Assembly (NCBI GenBank): GCA_944324105.1
Contig: CALUVA010000002.1
Coordinates: forward strand, 1 to 43,948
Direction: 5' to 3'
Source of the DNA: an uncultured Elusimicrobiales bacterium
GTDB taxonomy: Bacteria > Elusimicrobiota > Elusimicrobia > Elusimicrobiales > Elusimicrobiaceae
DNA: 43,948 nucleotides
A program made the translations under genes and the position numbers. Positions 26,454 to 35,280 of the stretch are shown one piece after another. The number at the start of each line of letters is the position of its first letter. Position 1 is the first letter of the stretch. Below the pieces are notes generated by a model. It was not told the origin of the DNA. It saw only the letters and a program-made list of their open reading frames with translations, and ran no database searches.

Positions 26454-27425
26454 ATGGTGAAATCCTACATGCCCAGACGAATTGCTTTTTATACTTTTTA
26501 TGATCCAAACGGACAAGTAAAAGACTATGTTTTGTACTATCTCTCCGCGCTGAAAACAATTGCCCAAAAAGTTATAGTCATCGTCAATGGAAGCCTATCG
26601 GATAGCGGACGGGACAAGCTGCAAAATCTGGGAGCAGAACTGCTCATACGGGAAAACAGAGGATTAGATTTTGGAGCCTGGAAAGCCGCCGTCAAACACA
26701 TTGGTTTTGAAAATCTTGCCGCTTTTAGCGAATTAATCCTGACCAACTGCTCTTGTTATGGGCCCCTTTATCATTTCAATACCCTTTTTCAGAAAATGGA
26801 CAAAAAGACAAATATTGATTTTTGGGGTATTACGTTATTTCCCACGACAAAGAATGCTCTCCCTCCCTGGCCTGCCCCCATATTACAAAAGCATGTCCAG
26901 TCTTATTTTTTAGTATTACGAAGCCCCATCCTGGAATCAAACGCCTTTCAACAATGGTGGGAAAATCTAACAGAATATGATACTTACTACGAAGAAGTTT
27001 TTTACCACGAAATAGCATTTACACAATATCTAGCTCTCCAGGGATATCAGTATGACGTGGTTATTTCTGTCCCTACCGACAAAATTATGACCTTTGAGGG
27101 AATGCTTCAAAGTCTGCAACAGAAAAGCCCGTTTATTAAAAGAAAAGCTTTGACGGAAACAAACTGTTGGTTGCGTGCCTTGTTATACAGATATTTGCGC
27201 TGCCATACGAATTATGACCTAAAACTAATTGAAGAAGAAGTATCTGTGATTTCTCCCATAAAACAAAGCAAATGCTACGAGCTATTAGCAATTCTGCGGC
27301 TGCATTTCGTGTATATCCGCTATTTTCTTCTTTTCCGCATTTTTCGCTCTGAACATTACCGCCAAAAATACAACAGAATAAAAACCATTAAAGATATTTT
27401 ATTATCAGTTAAAAAACGGACATAA
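26454..27425 (+). CDS. RgpF-like (rhamnan synthesis F family) protein
   Basis: This 323-residue protein contains L-L-I-R-E-N-R-G-L-D-F-G-A-W-K, the hallmark of the RgpF family (rhamnan synthesis protein F), followed by L-I-L-T-N-C-S-C-Y-G-P. These are cytosolic enzymes or modules linked to rhamnose-rich polysaccharides, which fits the dTDP-rhamnose genes upstream. The start may be 26454 or 26469 (M-P-R-R). A GGTGA lies 8-9 bases before the latter. Confidence 0.78.
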   Translation: MVKSYMPRRIAFYTFYDPNGQVKDYVLYYLSALKTIAQKVIVIVNGSLSDSGRDKLQNLGAELLIRENRGLDFGAWKAAVKHIGFENLAAFSELILTNCSCYGPLYHFNTLFQKMDKKTNIDFWGITLFPTTKNALPPWPAPILQKHVQSYFLVLRSPILESNAFQQWWENLTEYDTYYEEVFYHEIAFTQYLALQGYQYDVVISVPTDKIMTFEGMLQSLQQKSPFIKRKALTETNCWLRALLYRYLRCHTNYDLKLIEEEVSVISPIKQSKCYELLAILRLHFVYIRYFLLFRIFRSEHYRQKYNRIKTIKDILLSVKKRT

Positions 27426-27428
27426 TTT

Positions 27429-28385
27429 ATGTACACACCCCAAGACATACAGGTATTTTTCTTTGCACACAACCGCGCGGAATTTCTGCGCCAGGCGGTG
27501 GAATGCTATTTACACCAGACCGCCCGGGGGGCGGAGCTGGTCATCCTGGCCAATGCCCCTACTGACGACGTGGTACAGGTAGGCCGGGAGTACGAAAAAA
27601 AGGGCGTCAAACTCATGTTAGAGCCCAAACCGCTAAATGTATACGGCTGTGCGCAGCGCTGCCAGGAAACAGCCAGCCGCGCCATTACAGTCATGGCACA
27701 TGACGACGACTTGGTTCACCCCGCTTATTTGGAAACCCTGCTGAAGGCTTATAACCAAATCCCGGATTTAAACGTCGCCATATCCTCCATGCAGGATTGG
27801 GACAACGCGCCCTTTTCCCCGGATTATCACACGCGCTGCGCCCTGCTGGATGAATGCGAATTTTCCGCTTATATCTTTTTGGGAGGCTCATTCACATATA
27901 GCTCGGCCAGTTATAAAACGCAAGCCCTCCGCCAAGCGCCGCGGCCCGATTTTGCCCGGTACGGCAAAGTGCAGGACGTACCTTTCATGCTGGGCGTATG
28001 CGGCGTTGACAACGGCAAAGCCGCCGTACTGCAATATCCGTTTGTCAAATACCGCCTGCACGAAGGGCAGGACTGCCAGACTTTTTCCACCGGCCCGACG
28101 GCCGCCCAATGGCTGGAGCTGGATAATCTACACCGGGAGCTGATGTGCCGCGGCAGTAGGCTGCGACGCGCGTGGAAGCTAAACACCTACCACCGCCTGC
28201 GCATCGGCTGGCGGGACTGGTGTTTGTGCGAACACGGGAAAATGACTTTCTCTTCGTATTTGGCCGCAGCGCGCCAAAAAGGCCTTCTGCCGCCCTTAAG
28301 CCGCGCAGCCGGCCTGCTGTTGCGCGGCGGCCTGCGCAAGCAAATCCTGCGCCGGCTGTTTACGCCGCAAATTATTTCCTTATGA
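27429..28385 (+). CDS. Family 2 glycosyltransferase
   Basis: This 318-residue GT-A enzyme has Q-V-F-F-F-A-H-N-R-A-E-F at the N-terminus, L-V-I-L-A-N-A-P-T-D-D and the metal motif M-A-H-D-D-D near residue 94. It is GC-richer than the preceding gene, which suggests a different origin. Its TGA overlaps a possible start (ATG 28382) of the next gene. Confidence 0.85.
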   Translation: MYTPQDIQVFFFAHNRAEFLRQAVECYLHQTARGAELVILANAPTDDVVQVGREYEKKGVKLMLEPKPLNVYGCAQRCQETASRAITVMAHDDDLVHPAYLETLLKAYNQIPDLNVAISSMQDWDNAPFSPDYHTRCALLDECEFSAYIFLGGSFTYSSASYKTQALRQAPRPDFARYGKVQDVPFMLGVCGVDNGKAAVLQYPFVKYRLHEGQDCQTFSTGPTAAQWLELDNLHRELMCRGSRLRRAWKLNTYHRLRIGWRDWCLCEHGKMTFSSYLAAARQKGLLPPLSRAAGLLLRGGLRKQILRRLFTPQIISL

Positions 28386-28396
28386 GAGGTTATGCC

Positions 28397-29278
28397 ATGA
28401 CTGCATCCAAACCGCTGGCCGTCCACCTGCATATTTATTATGCATCCATGTGGCCCCTAATGCAACAATATTTATCCAATATAGGGGACTGCCCGCACCG
28501 CCTTTTCGTAACCATGCCGAAAGAAAACGCCGGCCTGGCCGGTGAAATACAGCGCTTCTGCCCGGAAAGCAAAATTTACATAACGGAAAACCGCGGCTAT
28601 GACGTGGGCCCGTTCATCCACTTTTTGCACCAAATTAATTTGGAAGACTATGACTATATTTTAAAAATTCATACCAAAAGCCTCTCTGCGCCGTATACCA
28701 CCGCTACGCTAAACGGGTACCGCTTTACACAAAAGGCCTGGACGCTGGCCCTTTTGGACGGGCTGCTGGGTACGCCGCAGATTTTTAAAGACAATATCCG
28801 CCGCCTGCAGACGCAGCCCGGCACGGGGATGATTGCATCGCCTTATTTTATCATCCGTCAGCCTCTCTGTTCCGCAAGTATGGTGCCTGCCATAGAAAAT
28901 GTGATGGGTAAACTGGGCTATATCTGTCCGCCAGACATTCCATTTGTGGCCGGCACTATGTTTTTGGTGCGCAGCCGGCTGATGCAGAAAATTAAAGAAA
29001 ATTTTTCTTTGACCGATTTTCCTCTTACCGTACGCGGCGTAAAAGATGAAACTCCGGCCCATGTGTTTGAACGCGTATTCGGCTGCGTCACGGAAGCCGC
29101 CGGATACAAAATAGAAGGCTCCGCCCGGAATAAAAAGTTTGAACGCCACTCCCGCTGGCGGCGCATTTTGCGCTTTTTCTACAGTTCGGACATTACCAGC
29201 CACCAGTATTTATTGGTCAAAGTCTGCAAAATCCCGGTATATCGCAAAAAAGTGCCGCCCATAATCAAAGGCAGCTAA
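28397..29278 (+). CDS. RgpF-like (rhamnan synthesis F family) protein, second copy
   Basis: This 293-residue protein has I-T-E-N-R-G-Y-D-V-G-P-F, matching the E-N-R-G-x-D-x-G signature also present at 26454-27425, followed by I-L-K-I-H-T-K-S. It begins V-H-L-H-I-Y-Y, typical of RgpF-family domains. I chose ATG 28397 because GAGAGG lies 7 bases upstream. ATG 28382, overlapping the previous stop, is the alternative. It ends unit A. The two RgpF-like proteins are divergent and probably act at different linkages. Confidence 0.78.
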   Translation: MTASKPLAVHLHIYYASMWPLMQQYLSNIGDCPHRLFVTMPKENAGLAGEIQRFCPESKIYITENRGYDVGPFIHFLHQINLEDYDYILKIHTKSLSAPYTTATLNGYRFTQKAWTLALLDGLLGTPQIFKDNIRRLQTQPGTGMIASPYFIIRQPLCSASMVPAIENVMGKLGYICPPDIPFVAGTMFLVRSRLMQKIKENFSLTDFPLTVRGVKDETPAHVFERVFGCVTEAAGYKIEGSARNKKFERHSRWRRILRFFYSSDITSHQYLLVKVCKIPVYRKKVPPIIKGS

Positions 29279-29360
29279 TCGCTTTTATGGTATACTTTGA
29301 TCTACTGTTAAGCCTCCTTCTTCTAAAATACGGCCGGAGCTTTCGGAAACCGATTGAAAT

Positions 29361-29390
29361 TTGGTATTTCTGATTATTTTATGCTAAAAT
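29361..29390 (+). promoter_or_regulatory. Extended -10 promoter of glycan unit B
   Basis: TTGGTA (29361-29366) and TAAAAT (29385-29390) are 18 bp apart, and TGC directly precedes the -10 box, as in the unit A promoter. The structured leader RNA begins about 15 bases downstream. Bases 29279-29360 show nothing else identifiable. Confidence 0.6.
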
Positions 29391-29404
29391 AAACTTATTC
29401 ATTC

Positions 29405-29597
29405 CCAGTTTTTGTAGGAAAACTGGCGGCCAAATAACGTTTTACCGCTTTGGGAATCCTGCCAAAGGGCAGGAAGTCGTTGAAAAACGCGCTAATCCCG
29501 TCCCAAAGCGATGGTTTTGGATGAAACAAAGGAAGTCATGATTCCTTTGTCCGTTTTTGTATACGGACGAGGAAAAATGGCGTTAATCGGGATTAGC
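29405..29597 (+). ncRNA. Structured leader RNA, copy 2 (unrecognised family)
   Basis: This has the same layout as the leader at 13335-13553. A 5' hairpin CCAGTTTT/AAAACTGG (29405-29426) is followed by a 10-bp helix CGCTTTGGGA (29446-29455) with TCCCAAAGCG (29501-29510). Inside are a CCTGCC/GGCAGG hairpin (29458-29473) and CGTT-GAAA-AACG (29478-29489). Next come a hairpin at 29526-29550 that again presents AAGTCATGA, and a GTCCGT/ACGGAC hairpin (29549-29568). GCTAATCCCG (29491-29500) pairs perfectly with CGGGATTAGC (29588-29597), forming a pseudoknot across the first helix. The first helix has different bases but keeps pairing in the two copies, which is covariation. After it, the region 29598-29676 is T-rich and contains no clear terminator. 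Confidence 0.75.
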
Positions 29598-29676
29598 CGC
29601 GTACTCTTAATTATCCGAATTATTTCCTCTTTTTCTTCCCAAATCATCGTTTGGCCCTATCCCTAAGGAACCAAAG

Positions 29677-30456
29677 ATGAAAGTTCTTATTTTGGCAGGC
29701 GGACTGGGCTCGCGCCTAAGCGAAGAAACCGTCCTCAAACCCAAGCCCATGGTGGAAATAGGCGGTTACCCCATTTTATGGCACATCATGAAAATCTATT
29801 CCCATTACGGGTTTAACGATTTTATTGTACTGACAGGTTACAAATCCCACGTCATTAAAGATTATTTCGTCAATTACTACCAACGTTATTCAGACATTAC
29901 AGTAGATATGGTTAAAAACAGCGTTACCGTCCATAAAACGCGCCAGGAGCCTTGGCGGGTAACCATGCTTTATACCGGACAAAACGCTATGACCGGAGCG
30001 CGCATAAAAAAAGCCTCGGATTATATTGAAAACCAGCCCTTCCTGCTGACATACGGCGACGGACTGAGTGATATAGATATCAGCCGTTTAATCGCCGACC
30101 ATAAAAAATCCGGGAAACTTATTACCATGACCGCCGTTAAGCCTTCCGGCCGTTTCGGAGCGCTGTCCATAGACCAAAGCAACACCATTACATCCTTTGT
30201 AGAAAAACCCAAAGGGGACGGCTCGTGGATTAATGGTGGTTTTTTTGTCTGCCAGCCGGAAGTCATGAATTACATTTCCGAAGGGGATGATGTCATTTTT
30301 GAACGGACCCCGCTGGAAAAATTGGCCAAGGACGGACAGTTACACGCCTACAAGTATGACGGCTTTTGGCGTCCCATGGACACCTTAAAAGACAAAACCG
30401 AACTGACCGCCATGTGGGAAAGCGGACAAGCCCCGTGGAAAAAATGGGAGGACTGA
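29677..30456 (+). CDS. rfbF: Glucose-1-phosphate cytidylyltransferase
   Basis: This 259-residue enzyme makes CDP-glucose from glucose-1-phosphate and CTP. It has L-I-L-A-G-G-L-G-S-R-L-S-E-E-T and the family-specific K-P-K-P-M-V-E-I-G-G-Y-P-I-L-W-H-I-M-K-I-Y, plus L-T-Y-G-D-G-L-S-D. Length equals that of RfbF/DdhA. The AAGG of CCTAAGGAACC lies 11-14 bases upstream of ATG 29677. It is first in unit B and feeds the dehydratase that follows. Confidence 0.96.
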   Translation: MKVLILAGGLGSRLSEETVLKPKPMVEIGGYPILWHIMKIYSHYGFNDFIVLTGYKSHVIKDYFVNYYQRYSDITVDMVKNSVTVHKTRQEPWRVTMLYTGQNAMTGARIKKASDYIENQPFLLTYGDGLSDIDISRLIADHKKSGKLITMTAVKPSGRFGALSIDQSNTITSFVEKPKGDGSWINGGFFVCQPEVMNYISEGDDVIFERTPLEKLAKDGQLHAYKYDGFWRPMDTLKDKTELTAMWESGQAPWKKWED

Positions 30457-30458
30457 TC

Positions 30459-31526
30459 ATGTGGCAAGACACTTACCGGGGCAAAAAAGTTCTGCTGACG
30501 GGGCACACGGGCTTTAAAGGTTCCTGGTTGGCTCTGTGGCTCACAGAGCTGGGCGCGCAGGTAACCGGATATGCTTTGCCCCCCAATACCCGCCCTTCTC
30601 TTTTTGACGCAGCGGAAGTATCCCGGGACATCCACAGCGTCTTGGGCGATATTTTAGACAGCAAAAAACTGGAAGAAACATTCCGTGCGTTTCAGCCGGA
30701 TATTGTCTTTCATCTGGCGGCACAGCCGCTGGTGCGCCTGTCTTATGCAGAGCCCGTGCTGACCTATCAAACCAATGTTATAGGTACGCTGAACGTATTG
30801 GAAGCGGCACGCAAAACCTCGTCCGTTAAAGCTTTTGTCAATGTAACAACAGACAAATGCTATGAAAACAAAGAAATCGCCCGGGGTTACCGCGAAGACG
30901 AACCCATGGGCGGGTACGACATGTACTCCTCATCCAAAGGGTGTGTGGAAATTATGTCTTCATCCTACCGCCGTTCTTTTTTGCAAAACAGCGGTTACGC
31001 CATGGCTACTGCCAGGGCGGGAAATGTCATCGGCGGCGGGGACTGGGCGGCTGACCGATTAATCCCGGACTGTGTGCGCAGTATAGAAGCAGGCAAAGAA
31101 ATAGAAATACGCAATCCGCAAGCCACCCGCCCGTGGCAACATGTATTGGAGCCGCTGTCCGGTTATTTGCTGTTGGGCCATCTGCTTTACACCTGCGGCA
31201 AGACATATGCCGAAGGCTTTAACTTTGGCCCAAATCCCGACAGCGTACTGACCGTGGCCGAAGTGGCCCGGCAAGTGGTAGAGGAATACGGCCGGGGCAG
31301 TGTCAAAGTACACAAAAAAGATGATTTGCATGAAGCCAATTTGCTCATGCTGGATATCAGTAAAGCCCAAACCGTACTGGGCTGGCAGCCCGCGTATACC
31401 GCCCGTCAGGCCGTGGAAAAAACGGTGCAATGGTATAAACGCTTTTACCAGGGGGAACCTATACGGACTTTTACCCTGCAGCAAATTAAAGAATATCAAG
31501 AGAGTATTGTATGGAAAAAGAATTAA
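30459..31526 (+). CDS. rfbG: CDP-glucose 4,6-dehydratase
   Basis: This 355-residue NAD-dependent short-chain dehydrogenase has L-L-T-G-H-T-G-F-K-G-S-W-L-A-L-W-L, which is diagnostic for RfbG/DdhB, and the catalytic Y-S-S-S-K region (M-Y-S-S-S-K-G-C). It makes CDP-4-keto-6-deoxyglucose. I use ATG 30459, with GGGAGG upstream. It begins two bases after rfbF and overlaps rfbH by 16 bases. Confidence 0.96.
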   Translation: MWQDTYRGKKVLLTGHTGFKGSWLALWLTELGAQVTGYALPPNTRPSLFDAAEVSRDIHSVLGDILDSKKLEETFRAFQPDIVFHLAAQPLVRLSYAEPVLTYQTNVIGTLNVLEAARKTSSVKAFVNVTTDKCYENKEIARGYREDEPMGGYDMYSSSKGCVEIMSSSYRRSFLQNSGYAMATARAGNVIGGGDWAADRLIPDCVRSIEAGKEIEIRNPQATRPWQHVLEPLSGYLLLGHLLYTCGKTYAEGFNFGPNPDSVLTVAEVARQVVEEYGRGSVKVHKKDDLHEANLLMLDISKAQTVLGWQPAYTARQAVEKTVQWYKRFYQGEPIRTFTLQQIKEYQESIVWKKN

Positions 31527-32869
31527 GAGAGCAGGTCAAAGAAGCCGCACGCAAATATTACCGGGAAGTATACGGAAAGAAAAAAGAATTTGCTTACATT
31601 CCCCCTTCCGGCAAATTGCTGGACGAGCAGGATTTAATCAATATGATAGACGCCAGTCTGGATATGTGGCTGACCGCCGGCCATTTTAATGACCGCTTTG
31701 AAAAGGATTTCGCAACATTTTTGGGCGTTAAATTTGCCCTGTCTACCAATTCCGGCTCTTCGGCCAATTTACTGGCCCTGTCCGCATTGACCTCCTATAA
31801 GCTGGGAGATAAACGCCTCAAAAGAGGAGATGAAGTCATTACCGTGGCGGCGGGATTCCCCACCACGGTAAACCCAATCATCCAGCAGGGGTTGGTGCCT
31901 GTATTTGTGGACTGTGAGGTAGGCACCTACAATATTGACGCTTCACAAATTGAAGCCGCCCTCTCTCCCAAAACCAAAGCCATATTTGTGGCCCATACAC
32001 TGGGAAATATGTTTGATATGGACACGATTCTGGATATTTGCCAAAAGCACGGCCTGTGGCTGATTGAAGATTCCTGCGATGCGTTGGGCGCAGAATGGAA
32101 CGGCAAAAAGGCCGGCACCATTGGGCATATCGGCACCTTTAGTTTTTATCCCGCCCACCATTTAACTATGGGCGAAGGCGGAGCGGTAGTAACCAATGAT
32201 CCGCTGCTTTACCGTATTATCCTGTCTTTTCGCGACTGGGGTCGCGATTGCTGGTGCAAACCGGGCGTTGACAACACCTGCAAAAACCGCTTTAACATGA
32301 AGCTGGGGCATTTACCCTTTGGCTATGACCACAAATATACCTACTCACATGTGGGATTTAATTTAAAGATTACGGACTGGCAAGCAGCTATTGGTACCAG
32401 CCAAATCCAAAAACTGCCCGCTTATATTCAAAAACGTACCGAAAACGCCACCTACCTGACACACGCACTGGCAGACCTGACGGACTGGCTGATTCTGCCC
32501 GTTATTGCAGCTAAGGTCCGGCCCTCTTGGTTTGGCTTTTTGATTTCCGTTAAGTCTGATGCCCCTTTTACCAAACAGCAACTGGTGGAATACCTGGAAC
32601 AAAACGGCGTGGGCACCCGCCAGCTTTTTGCGGGCAACCTGTTGCGACAGCCCATGATGGTAGAAAACGATATTGCACTGCGCATTAAAAATTCGCCGCC
32701 GCTTAACTCACGCAATCTGACGGAAAAGGAATATGCCATGCTGCCCAATACGGACTTTATTATGAACCATACGTTTTGGGTCGGAACATTCCCTGCATTG
32801 GGAGAAAAAGAACTGGCCAAGACTTCAGCGGTTATACATACATTTATAAGAGAAAAATTAAAAAAATGA
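31511..32869 (+). CDS. rfbH: CDP-4-keto-6-deoxyglucose 3-dehydrase
   Basis: This 452-residue protein is of the RfbH/DdhC/AscC (E1) type. In the PLP pocket the motif is F-Y-P-A-H-H-L-T-M-G-E-G-G: histidine stands where aminotransferases have the Schiff-base lysine, as in E1. E1 uses PMP and an iron-sulfur centre to remove the C3 hydroxyl. Cysteines that could ligate it occur around R-D-W-G-R-D-C-W-C-K and N-T-C-K. E1 needs a reductase (E3, AscD/DdhD), and none is encoded in this window. It overlaps the following epimerase gene by 4 bases. Confidence 0.95.
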   Translation: MEKELREQVKEAARKYYREVYGKKKEFAYIPPSGKLLDEQDLINMIDASLDMWLTAGHFNDRFEKDFATFLGVKFALSTNSGSSANLLALSALTSYKLGDKRLKRGDEVITVAAGFPTTVNPIIQQGLVPVFVDCEVGTYNIDASQIEAALSPKTKAIFVAHTLGNMFDMDTILDICQKHGLWLIEDSCDALGAEWNGKKAGTIGHIGTFSFYPAHHLTMGEGGAVVTNDPLLYRIILSFRDWGRDCWCKPGVDNTCKNRFNMKLGHLPFGYDHKYTYSHVGFNLKITDWQAAIGTSQIQKLPAYIQKRTENATYLTHALADLTDWLILPVIAAKVRPSWFGFLISVKSDAPFTKQQLVEYLEQNGVGTRQLFAGNLLRQPMMVENDIALRIKNSPPLNSRNLTEKEYAMLPNTDFIMNHTFWVGTFPALGEKELAKTSAVIHTFIREKLKK

Positions 32870-33390
32870 AATTTATCCCCACGGCCCTGGAGGGCGTATT
32901 TTTAATACAGACCGAACCTTTTAAAGATCCGAGGGGCTCTTTTGCCCGACAGTTTTGCCAAAAAGAACTGGCACAACACGGTCTGTCCTTTGAGATTCGT
33001 CAATGCAATCTTTCCGGCAATACGCACCGCGGCACCCTGCGCGGCCTGCATTACCAGAAAAATCCCTGGCCGGAAATTAAAATTGTTTCCTGTTTCAAAG
33101 GGGAAATTTTTGACGTAGTCGTGGATCTGCGGCCCGGTTCCCCCACTTATTTAAAACATATCTCCGCCATCCTGTCCGAGGAAAACGGGTATATGCTCTA
33201 TATTCCACCCTTGATGGCGCACGGCTTTCAAACCCTGCGGGACGACACAACGGTCTATTACCAACTGGGTGAATTTTTCCACCCGGAAGCCTATGACGGT
33301 CTGCGTTACAACGACCCGAAGTTGTGCATAGAATGGCCGTTGCCAAATCCCATTATGAATGAGAGGGACAAAAACTATGCCTTGCTCTAG
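32866..33390 (+). CDS. RmlC-family nucleotide-sugar epimerase (possibly CDP-sugar 5-epimerase)
   Basis: This 174-residue cupin has the RmlC signature G-T-L-R-G-L-H-Y-Q with the catalytic His, I-P-P-L-M-A-H-G-F and a Y-Y-Q-L-G-E-F-F-H loop. It is diverged from the rhamnose rfbC at 15544-16098 and sits right after rfbH. In CDP-ascarylose synthesis a related enzyme epimerises C5 after C3 deoxygenation, so this is probably a CDP-sugar epimerase rather than a second rhamnose enzyme. The exact specificity is inferred. Confidence 0.82.
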   Translation: MKFIPTALEGVFLIQTEPFKDPRGSFARQFCQKELAQHGLSFEIRQCNLSGNTHRGTLRGLHYQKNPWPEIKIVSCFKGEIFDVVVDLRPGSPTYLKHISAILSEENGYMLYIPPLMAHGFQTLRDDTTVYYQLGEFFHPEAYDGLRYNDPKLCIEWPLPNPIMNERDKNYALL

Positions 33391-34267
33391 ACGCGTTTTT
33401 GTTACGGGAGCCACGGGACTTATCGGCAAAGAATTGATTTCGCCGCTTAAACAGGCCGGATTTGACATCTTCGCCCTGGATTTTGACGGACGCCACCCCA
33501 TCTCTGCGGATGTAACCTGGCTGCGGGGAAATTTATTTGATGAAAATTCCGTGGCCCGGGCGCTGGAAGCGGCGCAGGCGCAATATTTGCTGAACATGGC
33601 CTGGTGCACAACGGGAGATTACCAAAGCTCCAACTTAAATTTTGATTTTGTACGCGCCGGACTGGCATTGCTCAAATATTTTGCCCAATACGGGGGCAAG
33701 CGGGCCGTTTTTGCGGGTACCTGCCTGGAATACGCGCCCAAAGAAACACCGCTGAAGGAAACGGATCCTCTGTTGCCGGTCAGTAATTACGCCCAATGTA
33801 AAAATGCTTTGCACGGCTTGGCAGAGGCTTTTTGCGCCTCCAATGACATTAGTTTTGGCTACGGACGTATTTTTTATGTATACGGCAAGGGAGAAGCCCC
33901 CGGTCGCTTGACCGTCTCTTTAATTTCACAGCTGAAAGCAGGGCAACGGGCAAGCATAAGCCATGCCCAACTAACCAAAGATTATATGTACACCAAAGAT
34001 ATCGCCGCCGCATTTGCGGCGCTGCTGGATTCGGATGTGCAGGGAGCTGTCAATATTTGTACCGGGGTACCCATATCTCTGGCCCACTACGCCCGAACAT
34101 TAGCCCAGGAACTGGGCCGGGCGAATTTGCTGGATTTGCAGCAGCTGCCTACGGAACAGCCTTTGTATATCGTCGGGGATAATACGCGTTTGGTGCAGGA
34201 GGTGGGCTTTGCCCCCGCTTATACGCTGCAAACGGCCCTGACAGAAATCTTACAGGAGAAAAAATGA
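33377..34267 (+). CDS. NAD(P)-dependent epimerase/reductase (probable CDP-sugar ketoreductase)
   Basis: This 296-residue extended short-chain dehydrogenase has V-F-V-T-G-A-T-G-L-I-G-K and the catalytic Y-A-Q-C-K (Y-x-x-x-K) preceded by F-A-G-T-C-L-E-Y. By order (rfbF, G, H, epimerase) it should reduce C4 of a CDP-3,6-dideoxy-4-hexulose, as AscF, RfbJ or paratose synthase do. ATG 33377 is preceded by GAGAGGGA at 8-9 bases. Whether the final sugar is ascarylose, abequose or paratose cannot be read. The upstream epimerase favours an L-configured product such as ascarylose. Confidence 0.82.
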   Translation: MPCSRRVFVTGATGLIGKELISPLKQAGFDIFALDFDGRHPISADVTWLRGNLFDENSVARALEAAQAQYLLNMAWCTTGDYQSSNLNFDFVRAGLALLKYFAQYGGKRAVFAGTCLEYAPKETPLKETDPLLPVSNYAQCKNALHGLAEAFCASNDISFGYGRIFYVYGKGEAPGRLTVSLISQLKAGQRASISHAQLTKDYMYTKDIAAAFAALLDSDVQGAVNICTGVPISLAHYARTLAQELGRANLLDLQQLPTEQPLYIVGDNTRLVQEVGFAPAYTLQTALTEILQEKK

Positions 34268-35199
34268 AGAAAAAAACGGCTGTTTTATTCTCTTCCAGTC
34301 CTGCCTATGCTTTTGCTCTGTTTGTCAGCGTGAGTACATTTTTTAAAAACTCACCGCGTCTGGCCGCACAGGCAGACGTTTATATTTTTCATTATCACTG
34401 GGACGAAAAAACAAAAAACATATTTAGCCGTTCTTTTCCCGTACGATTGGTAGCCTATGATTTACCGGCTTTTATCCCGCGCACGGAATTTGTCAATAAA
34501 TTCACCCCGGCTCTTTTTGCCCGTTTCGAGATATTTAAACTATTACAAGAATATGAAAAGGTCTTATGCCTGGACGCGGATATCTTAGTACAAAAAGAAC
34601 TGGAACAGGTTTTTGACTTTTCCCATGACCTGGCCATGACGATGGACGACTGTCCTACAGTCGGGCACAATTTCACGGCACTCGTCCCTGGCTATGATCT
34701 GTCCCTGCCCTGCTTTAACGGTGGATTTATTGCACTGAAACGCGCACAATTTCCAGCTAATCCCAGCCAGGTATATGAATGGCTCTATCAAATGCTGGCC
34801 CAACACGCAGACATTATTTATTTGGGAGACCAGGGCATTACCAATTTAATGTTACAGCACTTCCGTCTCACTCCGGATACCCTGCCGTCGTTGTATAATC
34901 TGCCGGCTTCCGCTCCCTGTAAACAGCTGAAAAAGGCGTATATTGTCCATTCCACGGGACACCGCAAGTTTTGGTGTTATTATTATTTTCCACAATGGTA
35001 CCGGCAATACGAATGCTGGATTGCCGCGGGCGGCGCGCCCGTTTCCGTACGCAAGGATACGGTCGCTTGGAAAAAACTGATTCGGAAGTTTCATCTGGAC
35101 GAGAAAATATTTTTCCAGCTGGCGCCAGATGGATTTAAATATCCCGTAAAATTCCTTACTTTTGTGTTGTGTTATTCTCTGACATGTCTAAAAACTTAA
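34264..35199 (+). CDS. Family 8 glycosyltransferase
   Basis: This 311-residue GT-A retaining glycosyltransferase has V-L-C-L-D-A-D-I-L-V with the D-x-D metal site, C-F-N-G-G-F-I-A-L, L-G-D-Q-G-I-T-N-L and a late V-H-S-T-G-H-R-K-F-W. This matches GT8 (LgtC/galactinol-synthase-type). It overlaps the upstream gene by ATGA and closes unit B. It probably adds a galactose or glucose residue. The donor is unknown. Confidence 0.88.
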   Translation: MKKKTAVLFSSSPAYAFALFVSVSTFFKNSPRLAAQADVYIFHYHWDEKTKNIFSRSFPVRLVAYDLPAFIPRTEFVNKFTPALFARFEIFKLLQEYEKVLCLDADILVQKELEQVFDFSHDLAMTMDDCPTVGHNFTALVPGYDLSLPCFNGGFIALKRAQFPANPSQVYEWLYQMLAQHADIIYLGDQGITNLMLQHFRLTPDTLPSLYNLPASAPCKQLKKAYIVHSTGHRKFWCYYYFPQWYRQYECWIAAGGAPVSVRKDTVAWKKLIRKFHLDEKIFFQLAPDGFKYPVKFLTFVLCYSLTCLKT

Positions 35200-35280
35200 G
35201 TCTCTATATTGTACATGCCAGACAAAGTAGGCTAATAGACAGCATATACACCTTCCAGGCCATTTAAGAAGCTTTTAATA

